Source: Sphingomonas sp. OV641 (GTDB lineage Bacteria; Pseudomonadota; Alphaproteobacteria; Sphingomonadales; Sphingomonadaceae). Taken from it: 64,000 nt of DNA. Location of the stretch: assembly GCF_900109205.1 (NCBI RefSeq), contig NZ_FNZB01000001.1, forward strand, positions 1,984,001 through 2,048,000, written 5' to 3'. The translations under genes were made by a program, and so were the position numbers. Under the pieces are notes generated by a model. That model was not told the DNA's origin. It did not search any database and was given only the letters and a program-made list of their open reading frames with translations. This document shows positions 51,060 to 59,437 of this stretch, piece by piece. Positions within the stretch are counted from its first letter, which is position 1. Every line of letters begins with the position of its first letter.

Positions 51060-52380
51060 CGCCGAACACGCCGGTCAGCTCCATCACCGCATCATCCAGC
51101 GAGACGCTGGCGTCGGCGTCCTGGCGGATGAATTCCATGACGGCCGGGTGATAGGCGATCGCCGCGTCGATCGCGGGATCGGCACCGGCGCGATAGGCGC
51201 CCATCAGCACGAGGTCGCGGTTTTCCTCATAGGTCGCGAGATGACGGCGCAGCACGCGCGCGGCCTGGACGTGCGGCTTTCCAGCGATGTCGGTCATCAC
51301 GCGGCTGACCGACTTCGACACGTCGATCGCGGGATAAACGGCATGTTCGGCCAGCGCGCGGCTCAGCACGATATGGCCGTCGAGGATCGAGCGGGCGGAA
51401 TCGACCACCGGATCATTGCCGTCATCGCCGTCCGCCAGCACCGTATAGATCGCGGTGATCGCGCCGCCGGTGTTCACATCGGTACCGGCGCGCTCGATAA
51501 GGTTGGGCAGCATGGCGATCGCCGACGGCGGATAGCCGCGCGCGGAAGCGGGCTCGCCCAGCGCAAGGCCGATCTCACGACCGGCATGGGCGACGCGGGT
51601 CAGCGAATCCATGATCAGGAGCACGTTCTTGCCCTCGTCGCGGAACGCCTCTGCAATGGCGGTCGCGCGCAGTGCCCCGCGGATGCGCAGCACCGGCGAG
51701 TGGTTGGCCGGTACGGCGACCACCACCGAACGCTTGCGCGCCTCGCCCGCCACCTTGGTTTCGAGGAAGTCGGCGACTTCGCGGCTTCGCTCGCCGATCA
51801 GGCCGATGACGATCACGTCGGCCTTGGCCGCACGCACCATCATGCCAAGCAGCACCGACTTGCCGACGCCGGAGCCGGCCATGATGCCAACGCGCTGCCC
51901 CTTGCCGATCGTCAGCAGGCCGTTGATCGCGCGCACGCCGACGTCCAGCGGCTCCAGCACGCGGCCGCGATCGAGCGGCGACTGGAGCTTGCCGGCAAGC
52001 GGCCAGCGCGTTGCCCCGCGGATCGGCCCCAGCCCGTCGATGGGATGGCCGGCACCATCGACCACTCGGCCAAGCAGCGCATCGCCCACCTCTGCCTCGC
52101 CCGGCGCACCGGTCGGGCGAACCGGCATCTGCGGAAGCAGCGCGGCCGGCCCGCCAAGGTTCATCAGCAGCGTGCGGCCGTTGCGAAAGCCGATCACCTC
52201 GGCCTCCACGCCCACGGCCGCGTCCCCGATGCGACACACCGTCCCGACCGGCAGCGTCAGGCCAACCGCCTCCATCAACAGGCCATCATAGGAGGCAAGC
52301 CGACCGGCAACCTTGGGCGCGGGCCGGAAATCGGCATTGCCCAGCGCGTCGAGGTAATCGGCGGTGAAGCGATTGAGCAT
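51052..52380 (-). CDS. fliI: Flagellum-specific ATPase FliI
   Basis: A 442-residue F1-beta-like ATPase that unfolds and loads export substrates. Walker A is GIMAGSGVGKSVLLG (K174) and Walker B is NVLLIMDSLTRVAHAGREIGLALGEP. The segment ARGYPPSAIAMLPNLIERAG is the FliI/YscN signature. Its start is separated from fliH by 94 bases that contain a half repeat, whereas other neighbours overlap. Confidence 0.97.
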   Translation of the reverse strand: MLNRFTADYLDALGNADFRPAPKVAGRLASYDGLLMEAVGLTLPVGTVCRIGDAAVGVEAEVIGFRNGRTLLMNLGGPAALLPQMPVRPTGAPGEAEVGDALLGRVVDGAGHPIDGLGPIRGATRWPLAGKLQSPLDRGRVLEPLDVGVRAINGLLTIGKGQRVGIMAGSGVGKSVLLGMMVRAAKADVIVIGLIGERSREVADFLETKVAGEARKRSVVVAVPANHSPVLRIRGALRATAIAEAFRDEGKNVLLIMDSLTRVAHAGREIGLALGEPASARGYPPSAIAMLPNLIERAGTDVNTGGAITAIYTVLADGDDGNDPVVDSARSILDGHIVLSRALAEHAVYPAIDVSKSVSRVMTDIAGKPHVQAARVLRRHLATYEENRDLVLMGAYRAGADPAIDAAIAYHPAVMEFIRQDADASVSLDDAVMELTGVFGDG

Positions 52381-52398
52381 CTGCGACCTTTGGTAAAA

Positions 52399-52424
52399 TC
52401 ACTCCCGGTGAGGCCGGGATCCAG
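52399..52424. repeat. Half palindromic repeat in the fliH-fliI gap
   Basis: TCACTCCCGGTGAGGCCGGG followed by ATCCAG is one hairpin of the dispersed palindrome. It sits in the only long gap (52381-52474) of the fliE-fliO stretch. Confidence 0.6.
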
Positions 52425-52474
52425 TTGCGAGCGCCAGGAGAAATCCCGCGGATTGCCGGGACGGCGCCCGACCG

Positions 52475-53209
52475 TCAGCCGTTGGGTACGGCAACCTTGT
52501 CGAGCGCGCGGGTCAGCTGTTCCAGCCACAGCTCCGGCCCATCCTCGACGATGGTCGAGGCGGCCTCAAGGACGAAGCTGCCGCGGGCGAGATTGCCGTC
52601 ACCGACCGCAAAGATCGTCTCCGGCAACCGGCCTTCGAGCAGCGGCACGTCAGCCGGATGGACGCGCAGGATCGCACTTTCCGACGCATCGGCCAGCAGG
52701 TCCGACGCCGCTTCGACACGGCCGGCAAGCAAATCGGCGGAAATGCCAGCCTCGCCGACCAGCCGGGTGACGAGATGAAGAACCGTTTGGCGAAGCTGCC
52801 GCGCAATGCGCTCGCGATCGATCCGCTCATCGGATTTCAGCGCGGCGGCGATACCCTCGATCAGCGCCAGATCGCGCTGCGCCAAGGCCTCATGCTCGGC
52901 TCGCGCGGCGGCATAGCCGGCGTCGAACCCGGCCTGGTGCGCCTCCGCCAGCGGGTCAATCGCCGGCCCCTCGGCCATCGCCGCCGCAACCGGATCGAGC
53001 GTTGGCGGCTCGGGCTCAGATGCGGGCGCCGCATTCGGCGACAGATGCGGTTCCGGTGACGCCGAAAAGGCCTCTTCGATGCGGGCGATCAGGTCACCGG
53101 GCGCGAAGCCGGCGGGCCGATCGGCGAAGACTCGCTGCAGCCGGACCGCCGCATCGTCCTGACGCGGCGCAAAGCCGGCGACGAACACATTTGCCGCTGC
53201 TTCAGACAT
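52475..53209 (-). CDS. fliH: Flagellar assembly protein FliH
   Basis: A 244-residue regulator that forms a heterotrimer with FliI. The C-terminal half shows ERIARQLRQTVLHLVTRLVGEAGISADLLAGRVEAASDLL and VGDGNLARGSFVLEAASTIVEDG, the typical FliH/V-ATPase-E-like fold. The N-terminal half is acidic and proline-rich. It overlaps fliG by 8 bases. Confidence 0.88.
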   Translation of the reverse strand: MSEAAANVFVAGFAPRQDDAAVRLQRVFADRPAGFAPGDLIARIEEAFSASPEPHLSPNAAPASEPEPPTLDPVAAAMAEGPAIDPLAEAHQAGFDAGYAAARAEHEALAQRDLALIEGIAAALKSDERIDRERIARQLRQTVLHLVTRLVGEAGISADLLAGRVEAASDLLADASESAILRVHPADVPLLEGRLPETIFAVGDGNLARGSFVLEAASTIVEDGPELWLEQLTRALDKVAVPNG

Positions 53210-54212
53210 AATCGTCCTCGCCCCCGCCCATCATGATCGTGCCGTCTTTCGCCAGGTTGCGCGCGATGGCGATGATCGCCTTCTGCGCTTCCAGCACTTC
53301 GCTGAGCTTCATCGGCCCGCGTGCTTCCATCTCGTCGCGGATACCGTCCGCGGCGCGCGCCGACATGCAGCCGAGGAAGCGACCGCGCGCCGCCTCGTCC
53401 ACGCCCTTCAGCGCACGGGTCAGGATGTCGCCGTCGATATTGCGGATCAACGTGCCAAGGTTCTTGTCGTCCATGTCGAGCAGATTGTCGAAGACGAACA
53501 TCGCCTCCTCGATCTGCTTCGCCGTTTCCTTGTCGAGCTTGAACAGCTTGGGCATCACGCGCTGCTCGGTCGCCTTGCGGGCGCCCTGAAGGATCTTGGC
53601 CGCCTCGCGCGTGCCGCCCAGCTTCACCTGCGTGCCCTGGGCAGCGCTCACCGCGCGGCTGCCGATCATGGTCTTCAGCGTTTCCACCGCCTCCGGCGTG
53701 ATCGGGCCAAGCTTCGCGATACGGTGCAGGATCTCGGGCTGCGCGGCATCGGGCAGCAGTTCCAGCACCTGCGCGCCGATCGACGGATCAAGGTTCGCGA
53801 TCAGCAGGGCGCAGACCTGCGGATGCTCCTTCTCGATCATCGCGGCGATGTCAGTGGCGTCGAGCCAGTCGAGCAGCTCAATCTCGCACGCCGCCTCTGG
53901 CGGGGTAATGCGGGCGAGAACGCTCTCGGCCTTTTCCTGGCCAAGCGCGCGGTGCATCACCGCCTCGATCTTTGGCTTCGGATCAAAGGTGATGCCGGTG
54001 CGCTCGCGCGCACGGCCCACGAAGTCGTCAAGCACGCCTTCCACGTCCGCCTCGCTGACGTCCGCGACGGTGTACATGGCGCGGCCAAGCTCGCGCACCT
54101 CGTCGGGCTCCAGCTTCTGGAGGATCGCCGCAGCTTCCTCTTCGCCGACCAGCATCATCAGCACCGCGGCACGCTCGGTACCAGTAAAGGTGCGAAGCGC
54201 GACGTCGGTCAC
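53202..54212 (-). CDS. fliG: Flagellar motor switch protein FliG
   Basis: A 336-residue C-ring protein that contacts the stator. It has LTGTERAAVLMMLVG-like N-domain sequence (FTGTERAAVLMMLVGEEEAAAIL), the central EHPQVCALLIANLDP motif and the C-domain torque region MFVFDNLLDMDDKNLGTLIRNIDGDILTRALKG with its charged residues. Overlaps: fliF by 4 bases upstream, fliH by 8 downstream. Confidence 0.97.
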   Translation of the reverse strand: MTDVALRTFTGTERAAVLMMLVGEEEAAAILQKLEPDEVRELGRAMYTVADVSEADVEGVLDDFVGRARERTGITFDPKPKIEAVMHRALGQEKAESVLARITPPEAACEIELLDWLDATDIAAMIEKEHPQVCALLIANLDPSIGAQVLELLPDAAQPEILHRIAKLGPITPEAVETLKTMIGSRAVSAAQGTQVKLGGTREAAKILQGARKATEQRVMPKLFKLDKETAKQIEEAMFVFDNLLDMDDKNLGTLIRNIDGDILTRALKGVDEAARGRFLGCMSARAADGIRDEMEARGPMKLSEVLEAQKAIIAIARNLAKDGTIMMGGGEDDYV

Positions 54213-55903
54213 TGCGCGCTTGCCTTCATCATGTCACGCACCGCCAGCGCGGCGCGGGCGGGATTGTCACGGGTGAAGCCGCGCACCTTCCCGATCCGCT
54301 CATCATAATTGCGGCTCGCCTCGATCTCGTCGAGCGTGACCGGCGGCGTGACGGCGATCTCGGCGCGAAGGGCAGCGCCCTCCCCGTCTTCGCCACCGCC
54401 GTCGGCGGAAAGGCCGAGCGCGCCACGCACCGGCGCTTCTGCTTCTTCCTTCTTCTTCATCAGCGCCTTGGCAAGCGGGCGCACGCCAAGCAGCAGCACC
54501 AGCAGCGCGATCACGATCGCGGTGACATTGCGCGCAATCACCGGCATCCAGCTGTTGTCATACCATGCCGGGCCGTCGCTGCCCGCTTCCGCCTCACCGG
54601 CGAACTTGCGGCTGATAACGGTGACCTGATCGTTGCGCGCCTGGTCATAGCCGACCGCGGAGCGGACCAGCTCGGTGATCTGGTTGATCTCCATCGCGGT
54701 GCGCTTGCCCTTCTCCGGCTCGCGCAGCAGCACCGCGACCGAGAGGCGCTTGACCCCGCCCGGCGCGGCGCGCGTCACGGAAACTTCGCGGCCGAGATCA
54801 TAGGACCGGGCGAACTGGTCGGATTGCTTGTTCGGATTGGGTGCGGGGCCACCGGGAACGGCCTGAACCGGGCGGCCATCGGCACCAAGCGCAGCCTGCG
54901 GCTGCTGCAGCGTGGCGGCGGGCGGCGGCGTGTTGCTGAGCGCACCGGGGATCCCGCCGGGCGCCTGGCCATCCGCTGCCTGCGTGCCGGTCCAATTGCC
55001 GGTCTCGGCGCGCAGCGCGCCTTCCTTGTCATAGCTTTCGCGGGTGGCCTGCGTCTCGTCCATGTTGACGTCGGCCTGCACCTCGGCGGTGAAGTTGCCC
55101 GCACCGACAAGCGGCGTGAGCAGCTGCATCAGCTGCGTGCGATACTTTTCCTCTACCTGCTGCTGCAGAGCAATGCGCTGCTCGGTGCCGCTCTGCCCCT
55201 TGCCGCCCGCCTTGGAGAGCAGGCCGCCCATCTGATCGACGATCGTCACCGCCTCCGGCTTCATGCCCGGAACGGAGGAAGCAACAAGGTTGATGATCGA
55301 CTGGACCTGCGCTTCGCTGAGCGCACGGCCACCCTGCAGCTTCACCACCACGGAGGCGGAAGGCTGGGCATTGTCGCGCACGAACACGCTCGCCTCCGGC
55401 ATGGCGAGATGTACGCGCGCCTCGGTGACGACGTCGATCTCCTGGATCGACCGGGCAAGCTCGGTCTCGCGCGCCTGGCGCAGGCGCTCACCCTCGACGG
55501 CGCGGCTGACACCCATCGGCAGTTGATCGAGGATCGCATAGCCGCCCGGCGCCGCCTTGGGCAGGCCCTGTCCGGCAAGCAGCAGACGGGCGCGGGAATA
55601 ATCTTCCTCGTTCACCGTCACGGCATCGGTCGCATCGTCGATGTGGCTGTCGATGCTGGCAGCGGTCAGCGCCTGAGTGACGGCCGCCTTGTCGGCATCG
55701 GGCAGGCCCGAATAAAGCGTCTTCTGCGGCGCCCCGGACAGCGCGGACCAGGCAAGCGCGGAAGCGCCGATCAGGCTGACCATCAGCGCCATCGGACCGG
55801 CGCGGCGAACCGCGGGCTGCGCGAAGACACCCTGGATCTGCTTCAGCGGATTGGCGAAGCGTTCCGGGATGACGGCGTTCGAAGGGGCAAGTGCGTTAGC
55901 CAT
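54209..55903 (-). CDS. fliF: Flagellar MS-ring protein FliF
   Basis: A 564-residue ring-forming membrane protein, the first structure of the basal body. Two helices frame the periplasmic ring domains: residues 37-55 (GPMALMVSLIGASALAWSAL) and about 455-475 (VIARNVTAIVIALLVLLLGV). The ring-building motifs FSGLPDADKAAV-like and GYAILDQLPMGVSRAVEGERLRQARETELARSIQ are present. The C-terminus ARAALAVRDMMKASAQ is the FliG-binding tail. Confidence 0.97.
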   Translation of the reverse strand: MANALAPSNAVIPERFANPLKQIQGVFAQPAVRRAGPMALMVSLIGASALAWSALSGAPQKTLYSGLPDADKAAVTQALTAASIDSHIDDATDAVTVNEEDYSRARLLLAGQGLPKAAPGGYAILDQLPMGVSRAVEGERLRQARETELARSIQEIDVVTEARVHLAMPEASVFVRDNAQPSASVVVKLQGGRALSEAQVQSIINLVASSVPGMKPEAVTIVDQMGGLLSKAGGKGQSGTEQRIALQQQVEEKYRTQLMQLLTPLVGAGNFTAEVQADVNMDETQATRESYDKEGALRAETGNWTGTQAADGQAPGGIPGALSNTPPPAATLQQPQAALGADGRPVQAVPGGPAPNPNKQSDQFARSYDLGREVSVTRAAPGGVKRLSVAVLLREPEKGKRTAMEINQITELVRSAVGYDQARNDQVTVISRKFAGEAEAGSDGPAWYDNSWMPVIARNVTAIVIALLVLLLGVRPLAKALMKKKEEAEAPVRGALGLSADGGGEDGEGAALRAEIAVTPPVTLDEIEASRNYDERIGKVRGFTRDNPARAALAVRDMMKASAQ

Positions 55904-55904
55904 A

Positions 55905-56267
55905 TCAGACCGGCATGCTCATGATGTCCTTGTACGCGGACAGGATCTTGTTGCGGACTTGCAGCGTCGCCTCGAAGCCGACCGACGCCTCCTGGCGGGC
56001 GAGCATCACCTTGGCGATGTCCACCGTTTCGCCGCGCTCATAGGCTTCGGAAAGTGCCGATGCCTTGTTCGCCTGATTGTTCACCGATTGGAGCGCGGTC
56101 TCCATGGTCGCGGCGAAGCTGCCGGCCTGCTGTGCGCCGGACGCGGGCGCACTTGGCGCCGCCGACACCGTCGCGTTCGCCCGGCTCAGCGCGGCGTTAC
56201 GCTCCAGGATCTGGGCACGAAGCGCCATCACCCGGTCGATCCCGCCTACACCACCAACACCACTCAT
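55905..56267 (-). CDS. fliE: Flagellar hook-basal body protein FliE
   Basis: A 120-residue adaptor between the MS ring and the rod. The C-terminal helix EAYERGETVDIAKVMLARQEASVGFEATLQVRNKILSAYKDIM is the FliE signature. The N-terminal 50 residues are variable. The ATG overlaps the stop of the sigma-54 activator gene (ATGA), so the activator is part of the same operon. Confidence 0.95.
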   Translation of the reverse strand: MSGVGGVGGIDRVMALRAQILERNAALSRANATVSAAPSAPASGAQQAGSFAATMETALQSVNNQANKASALSEAYERGETVDIAKVMLARQEASVGFEATLQVRNKILSAYKDIMSMPV

Positions 56268-57544
56268 GCCGTCAGTCTCCGATCATGCGGCGCGGCGATT
56301 TCCTCGCCTTGCTCGCGTGCCTTCGCGAGACGGTAACGCAAGGTTCGTTCCGAAATGCCGAGACGGCGCGCAGTTTCGATACGATTTCCGCCGCACGCCT
56401 TCAAAGTCTCCCGAATTGCGGCAAATTCGGAGAGCTGAACGACCGCGCCAAGCGTGCCGGAACTGGCGGCTGCCGGCTCGCTCGCGAACACCGCGGGGCG
56501 CGGGGCGCTGGCGCGATCGAACACGATATGCTCGGCCTCGATCGTATCGCCGCCGCAGAACAGCAGCGCGCGCTGGATCACATTCTCCAGCTCGCGGACA
56601 TTGCCCGGCCAGTCATGACCGGTCAGCTTGGCGACCGCCTCGTGCGAGGGCCAGGGCACGACCGCGCGCGATCCGGCATGGCGCAGGATCATGGTCGCGG
56701 CGAGTGCCGGCACGTCCTGCGCGCGTTCCGCCAGCGCCCGCGTGGTCAGCGGAAACACCGACAGGCGGTAATAAAGGTCCGAGCGGAAGCGTCCGGCGGC
56801 AACCTCTTCCTGCAGATCGCGGTTGGCGCAGGCCACCACCCGGACGTCGATCGGCACCGGATGGGTTGCGCCGATCGGCACGACTTCGCGCTCCTGGAGC
56901 ACGCGCAGCAGCTTGGCCTGGAGTGGAAGCGGCATTTCCGCCACTTCGTCGAGCACGATGGTGCCGCCGTTCGCTGCGCGGAAAAAGCCGTCGCCGCCAG
57001 ATGACGCCCCGGTGAAGCTGCCCTTCACATGGCCGAACAGCATGGCCTCCAGCATGGTTTCCGGCAATGCCGCGCAGTTGATGGCGATGAATGGGCCGTC
57101 ACGGCGTGTGGAATTGCGGTGAATGGCGCGGGCCAGCACTTCCTTGCCGGTGCCCGTCGGGCCATTGATCAGCACGGTGATATCGGCTTCCGCCACCCGC
57201 TCGGCGAGCGCGTAGAGCGCCAGGCTCTCCGGGTCGGCAGCGGTCGGCAGTTCCGGGCCGCCGGCCAGCGCCCGGACAAAGGCGTTGCCGACCACGGCAT
57301 CGGCGTGATCGAACGTCAGCCGTGCCGGCGCGCCATCGCGGAACGGCACAATCTTGCGCTCTCCGCGGCCCAACACGACGGTGCGCGACGGCACGGGCGA
57401 TGCCTCGCCCTCCGTCACCAGCCACGCCGTGTCGCCCTGCGGGCGGCCCGTCGGCGCGGTCGTGGAAAAGCCTTGCGCCCGCAAAGAGGAAACCAGAGCA
57501 ACATGGGCATCAGCAACCATTTTGGATGGAACGACCGCGCGCAT
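56264..57544 (-). CDS. Sigma-54-dependent flagellar regulator (FlbD-like)
   Basis: A 426-residue AAA+ enhancer-binding protein. Walker A is GPTGTGKEVLARAI (K134). The sigma-54 contact loop is G175-S-F-T-G-A180, a GAFTGA variant. Walker B is GGTIVLDEVAEMPLPLQ. A Fis-type helix-turn-helix (GNRIETARRLGISERTLRYRLAKA) ends the protein. The N-terminal 110 residues show no receiver signature (no phosphorylated Asp context), so control is probably by a protein partner, as FliX does for FlbD in Caulobacter. It heads the fliE operon. Confidence 0.88.
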   Translation of the reverse strand: MRAVVPSKMVADAHVALVSSLRAQGFSTTAPTGRPQGDTAWLVTEGEASPVPSRTVVLGRGERKIVPFRDGAPARLTFDHADAVVGNAFVRALAGGPELPTAADPESLALYALAERVAEADITVLINGPTGTGKEVLARAIHRNSTRRDGPFIAINCAALPETMLEAMLFGHVKGSFTGASSGGDGFFRAANGGTIVLDEVAEMPLPLQAKLLRVLQEREVVPIGATHPVPIDVRVVACANRDLQEEVAAGRFRSDLYYRLSVFPLTTRALAERAQDVPALAATMILRHAGSRAVVPWPSHEAVAKLTGHDWPGNVRELENVIQRALLFCGGDTIEAEHIVFDRASAPRPAVFASEPAAASSGTLGAVVQLSEFAAIRETLKACGGNRIETARRLGISERTLRYRLAKAREQGEEIAAPHDRRLTA

Positions 57545-57586
57545 TCAAACTTCCCCTGTGAACGATTCCGTCCGTAGTGGTTCATT

Positions 57587-57606
57587 GGTTAACGGCCTGT
57601 TTAACC
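57587..57606. promoter_or_regulatory. GGTTAA-N8-TTAACC dyad
   Basis: A perfect 6-bp inverted repeat with an 8-base spacer, 43-62 bases upstream of the sigma-54 activator start. It is a plausible regulator site; the protein is unknown. Confidence 0.4.
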
Positions 57607-57763
57607 GGCAGCCGCCCGGCGGAATTCTGCCGGCACGTTGCCGCGCCACCACAAGGGACGCGGGCGCGCGCAGGGGAGCTCATGGATCGGGGCAGCGGCT
57701 TGCCGGCCGGCGGCAAGATCCGGCCAAGATTTGCCGGTTACCGGCCGGTCTGCTCCGGCAGGC

Positions 57764-57801
57764 GCATCGGATCGGCCGAAATCGCGTCGGATCGGCCAAA
57801 A
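57764..57801 (+). repeat. Two direct repeats GCRTCGGATCGGCCRAAA, 20-base period
   Basis: GCATCGGATCGGCCGAAA (57764-57781) and GCGTCGGATCGGCCAAAA (57784-57801) differ at two positions and are phased by exactly 20 bases, about two DNA turns. They end 32 bases before the sigma-28-like -35 box of the flagellin gene, a typical activator or enhancer layout. Confidence 0.6.
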
Positions 57802-57833
57802 CAATGCCGTCCGGCGCGTCGATCAAAAAACGC

Positions 57834-57860
57834 TAAACCCCTGCGCCAGCCTGCCGTTTC
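57834..57860 (+). promoter_or_regulatory. Sigma-28 (FliA) promoter of the flagellin gene
   Basis: TAAA (57834-57837), a 15-base spacer and GCCGTTTC (57853-57860) match the FliA consensus TAAA-N15-GCCGATAA, with the -10 GCCG core intact. The leader to the flagellin ATG would be about 60 bases. Confidence 0.7.
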
Positions 57861-57927
57861 GTAGCTCGACGGCTCGGCCCTCCGCTCTGGGGGCGGCGGG
57901 AGACCGTAGGCACAAAGGAACGAACCC

Positions 57928-58749
57928 ATGACCGTTATCAACAGCAACATCTCGTCGCTGCGCGCCAGCAACGCGTCGGCGAAGGCTCAGACCTCCCTCT
58001 CGACCGCCATGGAGCGTCTGTCGACCGGCAAGCGCATCAACTCGGCCAAGGACGACGCCGCCGGCCTCGCCATCGCCAGCTCGATGACCGCCCAGATCCG
58101 CGGCATGAACCAGGGCATCCGCAACGCCAACGACGGCATCTCGATGGCGCAGACCGCCGAGGGCGCGCTGGACGAGGTGAGCAACATGCTCCAGCGCATG
58201 CGCGAACTGACGGTACAGTCTTCGAACGGCACCTATCAAGAGTCGGATCAGGAGAACATCCTGTCCGAGATGAAGGCGTTGAACACCCAGATGACCAACA
58301 TTCTGGAAAACACCACCTTCAATGGCAAGAACCTGTTTGACACCGCGACCAACGAGATCACGATCCAGGCCGGCGCTACGGCAGACGATGCTATCACCAT
58401 CACGTTTGATCAGCTGACTGCCGATACTAACATCACTGCTGTTGCCACGCTTGCTAACGGGACGACGGCGCCTGCTAATTCTGACCTCGCCACGTTCGAC
58501 GCGGCTCTTGAGGCCGTGACGAAATCCCGCGCAAACTTGGGCGCGGCTCAGAATCAGCTTGAGTCCGCGGTCAATAACATGACGTCGAACGCTACCAATC
58601 TGGCGGACGCACGCAGCCGCATTGAAGACGCCGACTTCTCGGAGGAGTCGACCGCCCTCGCCAAGGCCCAGATCCTCAGCCAGGCGTCGACTGCGATGCT
58701 GGCGCAGGCCAATCAGTCGCAGCAGGGCGTGATGAAGCTTCTCGGCTAA
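57928..58749 (+). CDS. fliC: Flagellin
   Basis: A 273-residue filament subunit with only D0/D1 and a short variable part. The N-terminal TVINSNISSLRASNASAKAQ and RLSTGKRINSAKDDAAGLAIAS are conserved. So are C-terminal SRIEDADFSEESTALAKAQIL and QASTAMLAQANQSQQGVMKLL. The variable segment (about residues 150-210, bases 58378-58560) uses many T-ending codons unlike the rest. It has its own promoter and a strong terminator, and is divergent from the basal-body operon. Confidence 0.97.
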   Translation: MTVINSNISSLRASNASAKAQTSLSTAMERLSTGKRINSAKDDAAGLAIASSMTAQIRGMNQGIRNANDGISMAQTAEGALDEVSNMLQRMRELTVQSSNGTYQESDQENILSEMKALNTQMTNILENTTFNGKNLFDTATNEITIQAGATADDAITITFDQLTADTNITAVATLANGTTAPANSDLATFDAALEAVTKSRANLGAAQNQLESAVNNMTSNATNLADARSRIEDADFSEESTALAKAQILSQASTAMLAQANQSQQGVMKLLG

Positions 58750-58760
58750 GCCGAAAGCGG

Positions 58761-58791
58761 CACCGGCACCGCCCCCATCTGGGTGCCGGTG
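58761..58791 (+). terminator. Stem-loop after flagellin gene
   Basis: CACCGGCACC (58761-58770), an 11-base loop and GGTGCCGGTG (58782-58791) form a perfect 10-bp stem just after the flagellin stop. It probably stabilises or ends the mRNA; the T-rich terminator follows at 58847. Confidence 0.65.
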
Positions 58792-58846
58792 TCACTGCGC
58801 AGGAACGCACGAACGGCCGGTTCCGCATGGAGCCGTGCCGCGCAAG

Positions 58847-58878
58847 AACCCCGGTCGCCGATTGGCGGCCGGGGTTTT
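58847..58878. terminator. Bidirectional rho-independent terminator between flagellin and DUF4142 genes
   Basis: AACCCCGG (58847-58854) pairs with CCGGGGTT (58869-58876), with an inner CGCC/GGCG stem, followed by T4 on the plus strand. It lies between the two convergent genes and can serve both. Confidence 0.85.
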
Positions 58879-58882
58879 CGCA

Positions 58883-59374
58883 TCACATGGCGTTCAGCAT
58901 GTCCAAATGGTGCTTCACCACCGGGGCAGTCTTTGCGGCGACCGTCTTCAGCGGCGCGGCGCTGCCGGACTGGGCGTATCCCGAGTGCAGCGCCAGCGTC
59001 TTCTGGTGCGCCGTCTTCTGCTGCGTGACGTACAACTGATCGCGTACCGCGCCGCTCGCTTGGCGCAGTTCAGCGACCATGCGCGACTGTTCCGGCTCGA
59101 GCGCCGGCGGCGGCGGCGTGAGGCCAGCCTGCTTGGCGGCCATCTTCACGTCGTTCGTGCTCTTGGTGTGATCCTTGACCATCATCTGAGCGAATTCTCG
59201 CACCTTTGCGTTCTTGCTCGTCTGCAGCACCAGATTGCTGGACGTGCGCTCGTAAAGATCGCTCGCCCCTGCCTTTTTCACGAAATCCGAAGGCGATGTC
59301 GCCTGCGCCACGGCAGGACCGGCAATGACCATTGCGGCGACCATGGCAAAACTCGATACTAGCTTCACTTGCAT
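58883..59374 (-). CDS. DUF4142 exported protein
   Basis: A 163-residue protein with signal peptide MQVKLVSSFAMVAAMVIAGPAVA and a ferritin-like helical DUF4142 domain (KNAKVREFAQMMVKDHTKSTNDVK and LYVTQQKTAHQKTLALHSGYAQSG). The start at 59374 has AGGAGG 4 bases upstream; the frame to 59422 was rejected. DUF4142 proteins are often part of general-stress regulons. An EcfG-type promoter is found at 59438-59462. Confidence 0.87.
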   Translation of the reverse strand: MQVKLVSSFAMVAAMVIAGPAVAQATSPSDFVKKAGASDLYERTSSNLVLQTSKNAKVREFAQMMVKDHTKSTNDVKMAAKQAGLTPPPPALEPEQSRMVAELRQASGAVRDQLYVTQQKTAHQKTLALHSGYAQSGSAAPLKTVAAKTAPVVKHHLDMLNAM

Positions 59375-59437
59375 CCTCCTGCGATCAACAGCACTCGATC
59401 CGGAAAGGACTTTCCCGGTCAAGGGCAGTGCTTGCCG

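Larger units (their letters stand above)
57545..57927. other. Regulatory region between the sigma-54 activator and flagellin genes
   Basis: These 383 bases hold no gene. They contain the GGTTAA/TTAACC dyad (57587-57606), inverted GGCAA/TTGCC elements around 57712-57735, two 18-base direct repeats with a 20-base period (57764-57801) and the flagellin sigma-28-like promoter (57834-57860). A GG-N10-GC match (57690-57703) to a sigma-54 promoter is weak. Confidence 0.6.

Noticed and set aside
57690..57703. Sigma-54 promoter (GG-N10-GC) before the flagellin gene
   Set aside because: GG and TTGC fit but the CAC of the -24 element does not, and the leader would exceed 200 bases. The sigma-28 match at 57834 is better.
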